From the NCBI RefSeq assembly GCF_004684095.1, contig NZ_SRII01000003.1, positions 372,001 to 436,000 of the forward strand: a stretch of DNA of 64,000 nucleotides, given 5' to 3'. The notes under the pieces are model-generated. The model did not search any database and was not told the DNA's origin. It saw nothing but the letters and a program-made list of their open reading frames with translations. How positions within the stretch are numbered: the stretch's first letter is position 1; each line of letters starts with the position of its first letter. Below, one piece after another: positions 35,081 to 43,865 of this stretch. The stretch is from Hymenobacter sp. UV11 (GTDB lineage: Bacteria > Bacteroidota > Bacteroidia > Cytophagales > Hymenobacteraceae). The position numbers were made by a program, and so were the translations under genes.

Positions 35081-36919
35081 CTAGTAGCCCGAGTTTTGCT
35101 TAAGGGCGGGGTCGGTGTCAAGGGTAGTCTGCGGAATGGGCAGCAGTTCTTTGCCCTGGCCCGCGATGTATTCGGCGGCCATGCCGCTGCCGGTGCTGTT
35201 CACAGTGGTAGTACCCACCTTCACAGCGGTACCGCTGGGCTGCAGGTTGGCCACGTAGGTAGCGTCGATGCTCTGGCGCCAGTTCACGCGGGTAGTGCCG
35301 GTAGGGGTAGCGGCCGGCGACGGCTTGTAGAACGAGCGTTGCCACTGCACTAGGCCATTCACTACTTTATAAAACTGGTACTGCGGCACGTTCTGGTAGG
35401 GCGCGGCGGCGGCCTGCATCAGGGCCAGGTTGGCCTTGGCGGCGTTTATGCGGTCGGCCAGCAGGTTCCAGCGCAGCAGGTCATACTTGCGCACGCCTTC
35501 GGAGCCAAACTCCAGCAGGCGTTCGTTCACGATGGTCGTAAACATGGCATCCTTGGTGGTAGTGTTCACGCCCAGGGCGGCGCGAGCCGCGTTGCCATTA
35601 AAGCCGCGGGTGCGCACTTCAAGCAGCGCTGTGCGAGCGGCAGTGGTGGGGCCGTTCACCTCGTTATCGGTTTCGGCAAACATCAGCAGTACGTCGGCAA
35701 AGCGAATGAGCGGCCAGTTGTAGCCCAGGTAGTTGTTGGTGCCGGGCAGGGCTGGGGTGTGCCAGTCGCGCCGAAACTTGCCATCGTAAATCGTGTTCAG
35801 CGCTACGCCCGCCTGGTTGTTGTTGGCCGGAATCTGGTAGGGTGCCACCGTAATATCACGGCGCACATCTGTCGAGTCGAAGGCGTAGAAGTAGGTCGGC
35901 ACAATGTTTACGGCACCCTGCGTCGAGCCATACACGGTCGAGGCGTTCAGGCGCGGGCCGTTGTAGTAGCCCAGTTTCGAGTCGCCGACGGCCGTCGAGC
36001 CGGCCATACCTACCTCAAACAGAATCTCGTTATAGTTGTCGTGGCGCTGCTGGTTCACCCCTAGCCACAGGTCCGAGAAGCTCGGGTTGAGCGTGTGCTC
36101 ACTGCGGCGGGCCATCAGCTCCAGGCACTCCTGGCGGGCTATCTTGTAGTAGTCGAGGTAGTCGGTAGCGCGGGTCATGGTGTTGCCTTGCAGCGAGTAG
36201 CCGCCGCGCTGCAGGCATAGGCGGGCGCGCAGGGCCTTCACAGCACCCTTGGTGATGCGCTCGTTGGTGGCGCCAGCACCCGTGCGGTAGGGTACCAGCT
36301 TTTCGGCCATGCCCAGGTCGGCAATTAGGCGGGTCAGGGTCTGGTTGCGGTCAGCGTTAGGCAAGTTAAAATCCTGGCCCGGCGTGCTGGGAGCAAACTG
36401 CACTGGCACGTCGCCCCAGTTGCGAATCAGCTCGTAGTAGTACTGTGCCCGCAGGGTCAGCGACTCGCCGTAGAGGCGGTGTAGGGCGGCCGTGTCGGCG
36501 CTCGCCCCACTGGTGTACAAGGCCATCTGCGGGATAAACTTGATGCAGATATTGGACCGCTCTACCCCCTGGTAGAGGTTGTTCCAGGGGTTGATAACCT
36601 CCGTATTGCTGGCGTAAGCCTTGTAGCGGGCAATGCCCCGGCGGCCCGTGTCGTAGGTGCCCGACGAGCCAATGAGCTCATCGGTATCGACGGGGAAATA
36701 CATGCTCAGGCGCGTGCCGTAGGTGTTGTCGCCCGAGAGGGGGTCGTAAGCCCCCAGCACGGCGCTGGTGGCTCCGCTCACGGTGCTAAACGTGGCGTCG
36801 GTGTTGCTGAGCGCCAGCGGCTCTACGTCGAGATAGTTTTTGCAGGACGATACCAGCCCAGCGGTGCCAGCCAGCAGCATCGTAGCCGCTAAGGTCCGGG
36901 AAGAAGTGAAAAATTTCAT
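35081..36919 (-). CDS. SusD/RagB family outer-membrane glycan-binding lipoprotein
   Basis: 612 aa. Lipoprotein signal with lipobox VSSC (Cys26), then the SusD-type N-terminus KNYLDVEPLALSNTDATF and tetratricopeptide-like helices; C-terminal RagB/SusD motifs include YNWPLIRFADVLLMFAETDNE and LLEFGSEGVRKYDLLRWNLL. It caps the SusC channel at the cell surface and binds the incoming oligosaccharide. The gene sits directly downstream of susC, in a pectin locus, so oligogalacturonides are the likely ligand. Confidence 0.95.
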   Translation of the reverse strand: MKFFTSSRTLAATMLLAGTAGLVSSCKNYLDVEPLALSNTDATFSTVSGATSAVLGAYDPLSGDNTYGTRLSMYFPVDTDELIGSSGTYDTGRRGIARYKAYASNTEVINPWNNLYQGVERSNICIKFIPQMALYTSGASADTAALHRLYGESLTLRAQYYYELIRNWGDVPVQFAPSTPGQDFNLPNADRNQTLTRLIADLGMAEKLVPYRTGAGATNERITKGAVKALRARLCLQRGGYSLQGNTMTRATDYLDYYKIARQECLELMARRSEHTLNPSFSDLWLGVNQQRHDNYNEILFEVGMAGSTAVGDSKLGYYNGPRLNASTVYGSTQGAVNIVPTYFYAFDSTDVRRDITVAPYQIPANNNQAGVALNTIYDGKFRRDWHTPALPGTNNYLGYNWPLIRFADVLLMFAETDNEVNGPTTAARTALLEVRTRGFNGNAARAALGVNTTTKDAMFTTIVNERLLEFGSEGVRKYDLLRWNLLADRINAAKANLALMQAAAAPYQNVPQYQFYKVVNGLVQWQRSFYKPSPAATPTGTTRVNWRQSIDATYVANLQPSGTAVKVGTTTVNSTGSGMAAEYIAGQGKELLPIPQTTLDTDPALKQNSGY

Positions 36920-36943
36920 AAGCCAGATACTAGCTAAAAAGTC

Positions 36944-36950
36944 GGGTGGG
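36944..36950 (-). promoter_or_regulatory. CCCACCC leader word of susD
   Basis: The minus strand reads TTCCCACCC, 24 nt before the susD ATG. The same word precedes susC, kduD and the GH28 gene. Confidence 0.4.
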
Positions 36951-36962
36951 AAGATTTCTAAG

Positions 36963-37057
36963 CGGTTAGCTAAAAGCTGTTAGCTGTTAGCCTTTGAGAT
37001 GAAGCCGAAATAGAAGAAAAGCTAACAGCTAGTAGCTCTCAGCTAACAGCTGATAAC
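36963..37057. repeat. Inverted pair of degenerate heptad arrays (AGCTGTT word)
   Basis: The left array steps as GCTAAAA, GCTGTTA, GCTGTTA, GCCTTTG. The right array steps as AAAAGCT, AACAGCT, AGTAGCT, CTCAGCT, AACAGCT, GATAACT. It lies in the susC-susD gap and uses the same word as the array at 14167. Confidence 0.75.
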
Positions 37058-40000
37058 TTACAGGCCTAGGTTCACGCCAAACAAGAAGGCGCGGCTGCGG
37101 GGGTAGGCCGCGTAGTCGACGCCCGGCGTAAGCGGGGTGCCGCGGCGGGTGTTCACCTCGGGGTCGTAGCCCGAGTAGCCGGTGAGAGTTGCCAGGTTGT
37201 TGAGCGTCACGTAGAAGCGCAGCTGCTGCAGCTTGGCCCGGTTGATGAGCGCCTTGGGCAGCGAATAGCCGAAGGTGATGTTGTTGAGGCGCAGAAACGA
37301 GCCGCTTTCCACGGCGTAGGAGTGCAGGAAGTAGTTGCCGCGCACCGGGCTCCAGATGGTGGCGTTGGCATTCACCCGATTGAAGGTGGCCGCGTCGGCG
37401 ATGAGGGCTCCGTTCTCGTCGATGTTGCGCACCCGGCCGTTCATGTCGCTCAGTAGGTTGGCGTAGGCCGTGTTGGCCGTGCTGGTCGTAAACTCAATCT
37501 TGTTGGCGTTGTAGATGTCATTGCCCAGTACGAAGTTCACGAATACGCTGGCGTCGAAGCCCTTGTAGGCAAACTGCTGGTTGAGGCCGCCGGTCATCTT
37601 GGGGTTGGCATTGCCGATTACCGTCTTGTCGGTTTCCGTCACGGTGCCGTCGCCGTTGGTGTCCTGCAGCTTAATAGTGCCCAGGCTCACCGGCACGCCC
37701 GTAATGCTGGCGTCGCTGGCTATGCCGGCCTTCAGCACGCCCGTGCGGGTGGCGTAGTTGTAGTTCTCGAAGTCGTCGATGGTGTAGAATCCTTTGGTCA
37801 CGTAGCCGTACATCAGGCCTACCGGGCCGCCCACGCGGGCCACGTAGTCGGAGCCCGACAGGGCCGAGCCTGCCCAGCCCGACTGAATGCTCTGGATTTC
37901 GTTGGCGCCGCCCAGTGCCTCAATGCGGTTGCGGTTAAACGAGGCGTTGGCCGAGGCCGACCAAGTAAAGCTTTCGGTTTGTACTACCGTGCCACTCAGC
38001 TGCAGCTCCAGGCCTTTATTCGAGGTCGAGCCGATGTTGCGCAGCTGCGTGGTGTAGCCCGTGAAGCCCGGAATCGACACGTTCACGAGCAAGTCGTTGG
38101 TGGTGTTGTAGTAGGCGTCAGCCGTGAATTGCACTCGGTTGTTGAACAGGCCCACATCAATGCCCACGTTGCGGGTAGTAGTCACTTCCCATTTGAGGTC
38201 GGGGTTGTAGAAGTTGGCAAACGACGTGGCCGGAATGGTCACGTGGTTGAGCACGTAGGAAGCGTTGCCCGCCTGCGAGAGCTGAGTGTAGAGGAAATCG
38301 TTGATACGGTTGTTACCCGCCTGGCCGTAGCTCAGGCGCAGCTTCAGGTCCGACACCTTCTTGGTGAGGTCGCCGAAAAAATTCTCGCGTGAAATGCGCC
38401 ACGCGGCCGATATGCCGGGGAAAACCCGCGAGCGGTTGCCAGGGGCAAACTTCGACGAGCCATCGAGGCGGGCCGAGGCCGTGAGCAGGTACTTGTCGTC
38501 GTAAGAATAGTTGAGGCGGCCGAAGCCCGACAGCAGGCGGTAGTCGACCGGAATAGCGGTGCTCGGCAGCACCGGTTGGGCCACCGTGCCGACTGGCAGC
38601 ACGGCCTGGTTGATATTGGCCAGGGCCCGCTCGGCGGTGATGTCGGCGGGTAGGAAGTTTACCTGCGTAAACTGTTGGGTGCTGCGCTGCTGGTAGGTTT
38701 CCTGCCCCAGCAGCGCGTTCAGCGTGTGCTTCTCTTTCTTAAACGTGTAGTCGAGCACGTTCGAGTTGTTATAGGTGGTCGTGATGCCCGTGGTGATGCT
38801 CGCAAACGGCAGGTTCTGGTAGCCGCCGGCCGCCTGCCGGATAGTGGGCGAGTACAGTCCGTTGAAGGTGCTCAGGTCGGCGTAGGTGAAGTCGAAGCCG
38901 CCCACCGAGCGAAACACCAGCGACGGCGTGATATTGAAGGCCGCCGTGGCACTCATGTTAAAAGTGCGGCGCTTGTCACCCCGATACTCGTTGTTGTTGG
39001 CCAGCACGGGGTTTACCAGGCTGGAGTACGTAAAGAAGTCGGGGTCGAAGTTGGCCGTGGGGTCGCCGGAGAGGGTAGGCGAGGTGAAGGGCTGGTACTG
39101 AATGGTGTTGCGCAGGCGCGAGGTCACGCTCGAGCCGGTGTTGGCCGTTTGGCCGGTGGTAGAGGTGCCCAGCGCCGCGCCGGTGCCCGCGCCAAAGTTG
39201 GCCTGGTCGTTCACGCGGGCGTTGAAGCCCAGCCGGAAGCGGTCGCTGGCCTTGGTGTCGAGGCGGAAATTGACCAGGTTGCGCACGTAGCTCGACCCCA
39301 GCTGGATGCCGTCCTCGTTGTTGCGGGTCACGCTCAGGGCAAAGGTGGTGGTTTGGTTGCCGCCGCTCACCGTCAGGTTGTGCGTTTGCTGAAACGCCTT
39401 GCGGCCAAACACCTGCTCCTGCCAGTCCTGCAAGGGCGCCGCCCGCAGGCGGTTCAGCGTATCGCCGTTGAAGTTGGTAGAGCCAAACAGGCTCTTGAAC
39501 GTGCTGAGGCCGCCCGAGCCAGTGCCCGTGAGCTGGGCGCGTTCGTATTCCCAGTTGAGGTAGTCGGCGGGGCCCATTACCTGCAGCTTCTTGCTGAGCT
39601 GGCGGAAGCCGCCAAAGCCATTGTAGGTTACCGAAGTGCGCCCGTTGCGGCCGCCCTTAGTGGTGATTATCACAACGCCGTTGGCGCCGCGCGCGCCGTA
39701 AATGGCCGTCGAGCTGGCATCCTTCAGTACGTCGACCGAGGCAATGTCCTGCGGGGCAATCACCGACAGCGCGTTCTCAATCTGCACGCCATCCACCACG
39801 TACAGCGGTGAGTTGTCCTGCGTGATGGAGCCGCCGCCGCGCACACGTACCTGCACGTTGGTGTTGCCGGGCGTGCCCTCCGAGGAGGTCAGCTGCACGC
39901 CAGCCAGGCGGCCGGTCAGGGCCTCGGCTGCCGAGTTCACCGGTATATCCTTGAGCTGCTGCGCGTTCACCGACGACACGGAGCCCGTTACGTCGCCGCG

Positions 40001-40348
40001 TCGAACCTCCTGGTAGCCGATAACTACCACGTCGTCCAAGCTTTGCGTATCCGAGGTCAAGGTTACGTTAATGGTCGTCTTGGTGCCCACGGCTACTTCT
40101 TGGCTCACGTAGCCAATAAAGCTGAAGCGTAACGTAGCCGACTTGCTGTCCTGCGGTACGGCTAGCGAGAAGGTGCCGTCGGCCGCGGTGGAGGCGCCAA
40201 TGGTGGTGCCCTTCAGCACTACCGTTACACCGGGTATAGTTTCCCCGTCCGAGCCTTTGACGGTGCCAGTAACGGTTCGGTTTTGGGCAAACGCTAGGCC
40301 GATGCTGCCGCAAAGCACGAGCCAAAGCATGAGAAGATATTTTTTCAT
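37058..40348 (-). CDS. SusC/RagA family TonB-linked outer-membrane transporter
   Basis: 1096 aa. Signal peptide (residues 1-21), a CarboxypepD_reg-like domain (about 25-105: TVTGTVKGSDGETIPGVTVV), the SusC box and plug (DDVVVIGYQEVRRGDVTGSV, then ALTGRLAGVQL and RVRGGGSI), and a long beta-barrel ending in a typical aromatic strand (FLFGVNLGL). It imports large oligosaccharides through the outer membrane with TonB energy. The substrate, by context, is pectin fragments. The CCCACCC word lies 23 nt upstream of the ATG. Confidence 0.97.
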   Translation of the reverse strand: MKKYLLMLWLVLCGSIGLAFAQNRTVTGTVKGSDGETIPGVTVVLKGTTIGASTAADGTFSLAVPQDSKSATLRFSFIGYVSQEVAVGTKTTINVTLTSDTQSLDDVVVIGYQEVRRGDVTGSVSSVNAQQLKDIPVNSAAEALTGRLAGVQLTSSEGTPGNTNVQVRVRGGGSITQDNSPLYVVDGVQIENALSVIAPQDIASVDVLKDASSTAIYGARGANGVVIITTKGGRNGRTSVTYNGFGGFRQLSKKLQVMGPADYLNWEYERAQLTGTGSGGLSTFKSLFGSTNFNGDTLNRLRAAPLQDWQEQVFGRKAFQQTHNLTVSGGNQTTTFALSVTRNNEDGIQLGSSYVRNLVNFRLDTKASDRFRLGFNARVNDQANFGAGTGAALGTSTTGQTANTGSSVTSRLRNTIQYQPFTSPTLSGDPTANFDPDFFTYSSLVNPVLANNNEYRGDKRRTFNMSATAAFNITPSLVFRSVGGFDFTYADLSTFNGLYSPTIRQAAGGYQNLPFASITTGITTTYNNSNVLDYTFKKEKHTLNALLGQETYQQRSTQQFTQVNFLPADITAERALANINQAVLPVGTVAQPVLPSTAIPVDYRLLSGFGRLNYSYDDKYLLTASARLDGSSKFAPGNRSRVFPGISAAWRISRENFFGDLTKKVSDLKLRLSYGQAGNNRINDFLYTQLSQAGNASYVLNHVTIPATSFANFYNPDLKWEVTTTRNVGIDVGLFNNRVQFTADAYYNTTNDLLVNVSIPGFTGYTTQLRNIGSTSNKGLELQLSGTVVQTESFTWSASANASFNRNRIEALGGANEIQSIQSGWAGSALSGSDYVARVGGPVGLMYGYVTKGFYTIDDFENYNYATRTGVLKAGIASDASITGVPVSLGTIKLQDTNGDGTVTETDKTVIGNANPKMTGGLNQQFAYKGFDASVFVNFVLGNDIYNANKIEFTTSTANTAYANLLSDMNGRVRNIDENGALIADAATFNRVNANATIWSPVRGNYFLHSYAVESGSFLRLNNITFGYSLPKALINRAKLQQLRFYVTLNNLATLTGYSGYDPEVNTRRGTPLTPGVDYAAYPRSRAFLFGVNLGL

Positions 40349-40371
40349 AAGAAAAGCAGCTAGAAGCAGTT

Positions 40372-40378
40372 GGGTGGG
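40372..40378 (-). promoter_or_regulatory. CCCACCC leader word of susC
   Basis: The minus strand reads TTTCCCACCCAAC, 23 nt before the susC ATG and within the 52-bp kduI-susC gap. Confidence 0.4.
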
Positions 40379-40400
40379 AAATTGAAAAAAAAGTGAATTG

Positions 40401-41231
40401 CTAGCGCAGGTCGGCCAAAGCCACGGCGTCCATGTCGGTGTATTCGAGGTTTTCGCCGGCCATACCCCAGATGAAGGCGTAGGCCGCGCTGCCGCAGCCG
40501 GTGTGGATGGACCACGGCGGCGAGAGAATCGCCTGCTCGTTGCTCACCCACAGCGGGCGCGTTTCGCTGGGTTCGCCCAGCACGTGTAGCACGCGCTGGC
40601 CGGCTGGCAGGTTGAAGTAGAGGTAGGCTTCCATGCGGCGGTCGTGCACGTGGCTGGGCATGGTGTTCCACACCGAGCCGGGCTTGAGCTGGGTGAGACC
40701 CATCACGAGCTGGCAGGAGGGTAGGCCCTCGTTGAAGATGTACTTGTAGATGGTGCGGGCATTGGCCGTTTCCTGGCTGCCCATCTCCACCGGCGTGGCC
40801 TCGGCCTGAGTGCGACGGGCAGTAGGGTATTCCTTGTGCGCCGGGGCTGAGAGCAGGTAAAACTTAGCCGGGTTGGCCGCGTCGGCGCTCTCGAAGCTCA
40901 CTTGCTGGCAACCCTTGCCTACATAAAGGCAATCCTGCGTGCCCAGCTCGTAGGTGGTTCCATCGACTACGATGGTGCCCGGCCCGCCCACGTTGAGGGC
41001 GCCCAACTCGCGGCGCTCCAGAAAGTAGGTGGCCTTCAGGCCGTCGGGGCAGGGTAGGGGCAGGCTGCTATCAGTAGGCATGGCCCCGCCCACTATCATG
41101 CGGTCGTAGTGAGTGTAAGTCAGCTCGATAGCGCCGGGCGTGAAGATGTTCTCAATCAAAAAATGTTCGCGCAGGCCGGCCGTATTCAAGCCGGCCGTTT
41201 CACGCGGACCAATAGCAAAGCGAGTGTTCAT
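40401..41231 (-). CDS. kduI: 5-dehydro-4-deoxy-D-glucuronate isomerase
   Basis: 276 aa, normal KduI length. The cupin fold is recognised from HFLIENIFTPGAIELTYTHYDR, then TYELGTQDCLYVGKG, and the metal-binding His/Glu set in MPSHVHDRRMEAYLYF with a later HTGCGSAAYAFIWGMAGEN. It converts 4-deoxy-L-threo-5-hexosulose uronate, the product of unsaturated galacturonide breakdown, to 2,5-diketo-3-deoxygluconate for KduD, encoded just upstream. Confidence 0.96.
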   Translation of the reverse strand: MNTRFAIGPRETAGLNTAGLREHFLIENIFTPGAIELTYTHYDRMIVGGAMPTDSSLPLPCPDGLKATYFLERRELGALNVGGPGTIVVDGTTYELGTQDCLYVGKGCQQVSFESADAANPAKFYLLSAPAHKEYPTARRTQAEATPVEMGSQETANARTIYKYIFNEGLPSCQLVMGLTQLKPGSVWNTMPSHVHDRRMEAYLYFNLPAGQRVLHVLGEPSETRPLWVSNEQAILSPPWSIHTGCGSAAYAFIWGMAGENLEYTDMDAVALADLR

Positions 41232-41324
41232 AAATCGCAGATTTAACAGATTTAACGGATGACGCAGATACGCCTGCTGCGCAGGCTGGCTACGCGACTT
41301 CCGCTTTTGGTAGATTGGATAACC

Positions 41325-41365
41325 TATTCATTAGTAGTCGCTAGTCACTAATAGTTAGTCACTAC
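41325..41365. repeat. Short degenerate heptad array between kduD and kduI
   Basis: The sequence steps as GTAGTCG, CTAGTCA, CTAATAG, TTAGTCA, CTACCTA. Nearby (41228-41275) AGATTTAACAGATTTAACGG is a second tandem word with a different period. Confidence 0.6.
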
Positions 41366-42133
41366 CTAGCGGCCCATCCAGCCGCCGTCGACGGTGAGGA
41401 TGGTGCCGTGCACGTAGTCGCTGGCGGCCGAAGCCAGGAAGACGGCCGGGCCCTGGTAGTCGGTGGGCTCGGCCCAGCGGCCGGCCGGAATGCGGCTTAG
41501 GATGGCGGCCGAGCGCTCGGCATCCTGGCGCAGGGCGGCGGTGTTGTCGGTGGCCACGTAGCCGGGGGCGATGGCATTCACGTTGATGCCGCGGCCGGCC
41601 CACTCGTTGGCCAGGGCCTTCACCAGGCTCCCTACCCCCCCTTTGCTGGCCGCATAGCTTGGCACGTTGATGCCGCCCTGGAAGGTGAGCAGCGAGGCCG
41701 TGAAAATGATTTTACCCGAGCCCTGCTGCAGCATTTGGCCGCCGATGGCGCGGGCCAGCCGGAAGGGCGCGTCGAGGTTGATGCTGAGCACGGCGTCCCA
41801 GTCCTCATCCGAATGCTCGGCGGCCGGGGCGCGGCGAATGATACCCGCGTTGTTGAACAGAATGTCGATAACCGGAAAATCGGCTTGCACTTGCTTGATG
41901 AAGCCTTGCAGCTCGTCGAGCTTGCCAAAATCGGCCTGATAGCCCCGAAACTCGCGGCCCAACGCCCGCACCGCCTGCTCGGTTTCGCCGCCGGCGGGCA
42001 TGTGCATCGAAACGGCAATGATGTCGGCCCCGGCCTCGGCCAGGCCCAGGGCGATGGCCTGCCCAATGCCGCGGTCGGAACCCGTAACGAGGGCGCGCTT
42101 GCCAGCCAAGCTGAAACGGGAAGAAATATTCAT
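41366..42133 (-). CDS. kduD: 2-deoxy-D-gluconate 3-dehydrogenase / 2,5-diketo-3-deoxygluconate reductase (SDR)
   Basis: 255 aa from the ATG at 42133; the longer in-frame reading has a non-coding-like N-terminus. Classical short-chain dehydrogenase: TGSDRGIGQAIA (cofactor), NNAG, Ser in IIFTASLL, and the YxxxK pair in SYAASKGGVG. It reduces the KduI product to KDG. It is first gene of the long minus-strand pectin string and divergent from the lacI-type gene, with an operator between. Confidence 0.93.
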   Translation of the reverse strand: MNISSRFSLAGKRALVTGSDRGIGQAIALGLAEAGADIIAVSMHMPAGGETEQAVRALGREFRGYQADFGKLDELQGFIKQVQADFPVIDILFNNAGIIRRAPAAEHSDEDWDAVLSINLDAPFRLARAIGGQMLQQGSGKIIFTASLLTFQGGINVPSYAASKGGVGSLVKALANEWAGRGINVNAIAPGYVATDNTAALRQDAERSAAILSRIPAGRWAEPTDYQGPAVFLASAASDYVHGTILTVDGGWMGR

Positions 42134-42146
42134 GAAAAAAACAGGT

Positions 42147-42153
42147 GGGTGGG
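42147..42153 (-). promoter_or_regulatory. CCCACCC leader word of kduD
   Basis: The minus strand reads ATCCCACCCACC, 13 nt before the kduD ATG. Confidence 0.35.
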
Positions 42154-42264
42154 ATTTTAGAAAGAAGAAAAAGCGCTTTGCTGCAACCCCGGGGCTACTG
42201 GCAGTGTCGAAGTTTAGTCCCAAAAGCATTGGGGCTAGCTACCAGGGACCGTTTTTATTTGTGC

Positions 42265-42284
42265 AATCGTTATCGGCAACGATT
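42265..42284. promoter_or_regulatory. LacI-type operator between kduD and the regulator gene
   Basis: AATCGTT-ATCGGC-AACGATT is a 20-bp palindrome with 7-bp half-sites, the size and central-CG style of LacI/GalR operators. It is 132 bp from the kduD start and about 105 bp from the regulator start. The word TTATTTGYGCWATCGTTRYC, spanning its left side, recurs almost intact before the GH28 gene at 51044-51069. Confidence 0.65.
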
Positions 42285-42388
42285 CCATGTTGCATAGCAC
42301 GGTAGGGCTAAAGCGCTCATTTAGCTATTGCAGCAATTTAACGTTTACCTTTAACCACGAAAGCCTGCTGCCCGATAGGCGTAGATAA

Positions 42389-43441
42389 TTGTATTTTAAC
42401 AAGAAAATTAGCTTGGAACCAGCCACTCTCAAAGACATTGCCCGTGAGCTCAATATCTCCGTTTCGACGGTGTCGCGGGCTTTGCGAGACAGCTACGAAA
42501 TCAACCCCGAAACCAAGCGGCTCGTGATGGAGTGCGCCGCGCGCCTACACTACCGGCCCAATCCCATCGCGCTTAGCCTGAAGGGGAGCAGCAGCAAGGC
42601 CATTGGGGTCATCGTGCCGCAAATTGCCAACTATTACTTTTCGCAGGCCATCAACGGTATTGAGGAGGTGGCCAACCAGCGTGGCTACGATGTGCTCATC
42701 TTCCAAACCCACGAAGCCTACGACCGCGAAGTAGCCAATCTGCGCCAAGCGCTGGCCCGGCGCGTCGATGGCCTGCTCATCTCGCTCAGCAGCGAAACCA
42801 ACAACGTGAGCCACCTGCAGGAATTGCAGCAGCAGGGCACGCCCATTGTGCAATTCGACCGGGTGTCGGCTGAACTGAACACGCCGCGCGTGGTGGCCGA
42901 CAACTTTGCCGGAGCTTTTGGGGCTACCGAGCACCTGTTGCAGTCGGGCCGCCGCCGCATCGCGCACCTCACCATTCAGCCCTGGCTTAGTATTACGCAG
43001 GAGCGCCTGGCGGGCTACCGCGCCGCCCTGGAGCAATACGGGGTGCCCTACGACGAGAATCTGGTGCGCTTTGGCACGTTTGGGCCCGATGAAGTGGGCC
43101 CGCTGGTGGATGAGCTACTGGCCCTCACACCCCCGCCCGATGCCTTCTTCACGGCCAGCGACCGCCTGGCGGTGGGCTGCCTGGCCGCCCTGCGCCAGCG
43201 CCACATCGCCATCCCCGACGACGTGTCGCTCATTGGCTTCACCAACCTCACGGTGGCCGATATGCTCTCGCCCTCGATGAGTACGGTGATGCAGCCGGCC
43301 AAGGAAATCGGGCAGGAAGCCGTGAGCCGCCTGCTCGACCTCATTGAGCGCAAGCACCGCGCCGCGCCACCCGCTACCCTCACCATTCCGACCGTTATGG
43401 TCGTGCGCGAGTCGTCGGCCTGGCCGGTGGTGGAGGGGTAG
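42389..43441 (+). CDS. LacI-family transcriptional regulator of the pectin locus
   Basis: About 350 aa. The N-terminal helix-turn-helix is ATLKDIARELNISVSTVSRAL with the hinge helix YRPNPIALSLKGSSS, then a periplasmic-binding-like effector domain (IGVIVPQIANYYFSQAINGIE through SLIGFTNLTVADML). The start is uncertain: TTG at 42389 or TTG at 42413, both without a convincing ribosome-binding site. It is divergent from kduD and likely represses or activates the two gene strings, with KDG or a related keto-sugar as effector by analogy with KdgR-type control. Confidence 0.9.
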   Translation: MYFNKKISLEPATLKDIARELNISVSTVSRALRDSYEINPETKRLVMECAARLHYRPNPIALSLKGSSSKAIGVIVPQIANYYFSQAINGIEEVANQRGYDVLIFQTHEAYDREVANLRQALARRVDGLLISLSSETNNVSHLQELQQQGTPIVQFDRVSAELNTPRVVADNFAGAFGATEHLLQSGRRRIAHLTIQPWLSITQERLAGYRAALEQYGVPYDENLVRFGTFGPDEVGPLVDELLALTPPPDAFFTASDRLAVGCLAALRQRHIAIPDDVSLIGFTNLTVADMLSPSMSTVMQPAKEIGQEAVSRLLDLIERKHRAAPPATLTIPTVMVVRESSAWPVVEG

Positions 43442-43487
43442 GGAATTAGTACAAGTTATTTCAGTCTAATTTCCGCCGTGAAGCACC

Positions 43488-43817
43488 ATGAGCAGCCGCA
43501 TAGGACCAACGCTCCTGTTTCTGTTGCTGCCTGCTTGGGCTGCCGCACACGGCGAAGAAGTGCTATATCCGTTCTTCACCTTGATAGGCTCAATCGGTTT
43601 ATTCTTGGTGATTATTCTCGCTGTCAGGCTGCCTTATGCTGTCAAGGCTCTATTGGTTACAGTGTACCTTATTACCACGGCAGGAATCTGTATTCTACTT
43701 AGTACGCTCCCCTTCTCCAATAACGCGAGTATACTTACGCTATTGGTCGGGGCTGTTCCTATGTCGAGCGTCTTAGTGGCCTATTTGCTTGTGCGGCTGA
43801 GACATAACAAATTGTAA
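43488..43817 (+). CDS. Small membrane protein of unknown function
   Basis: 109 aa with a signal-like N-terminus (LLFLLLPAWAAAHG) and three further hydrophobic helices (about 27-45, 50-70, 78-100). Its codon use is visibly lower in GC than the flanking pectin genes, and it is transcribed opposite to the pectinesterase gene whose end is 48 bp away. Nothing links it to pectin; it may be a later insertion. Confidence 0.65.
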   Translation: MSSRIGPTLLFLLLPAWAAAHGEEVLYPFFTLIGSIGLFLVIILAVRLPYAVKALLVTVYLITTAGICILLSTLPFSNNASILTLLVGAVPMSSVLVAYLLVRLRHNKL

Positions 43818-43865
43818 GTGGCCAGCGAATAGGTTGTAGGCTTGTTCCTGAATGCCTGCCATCGT

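Noticed and set aside
38675-39811. Plus-strand reading frame of 378 codons opposite susC
   Set aside because: It lies within the SusC coding region, is Ala/Gly/Val/His-rich low-complexity and lacks any family signature.
42389-43441. A third LacI-gene start at an ATG further in
   Set aside because: Any later ATG would remove the helix-turn-helix, so one of the upstream TTG codons is the better choice.
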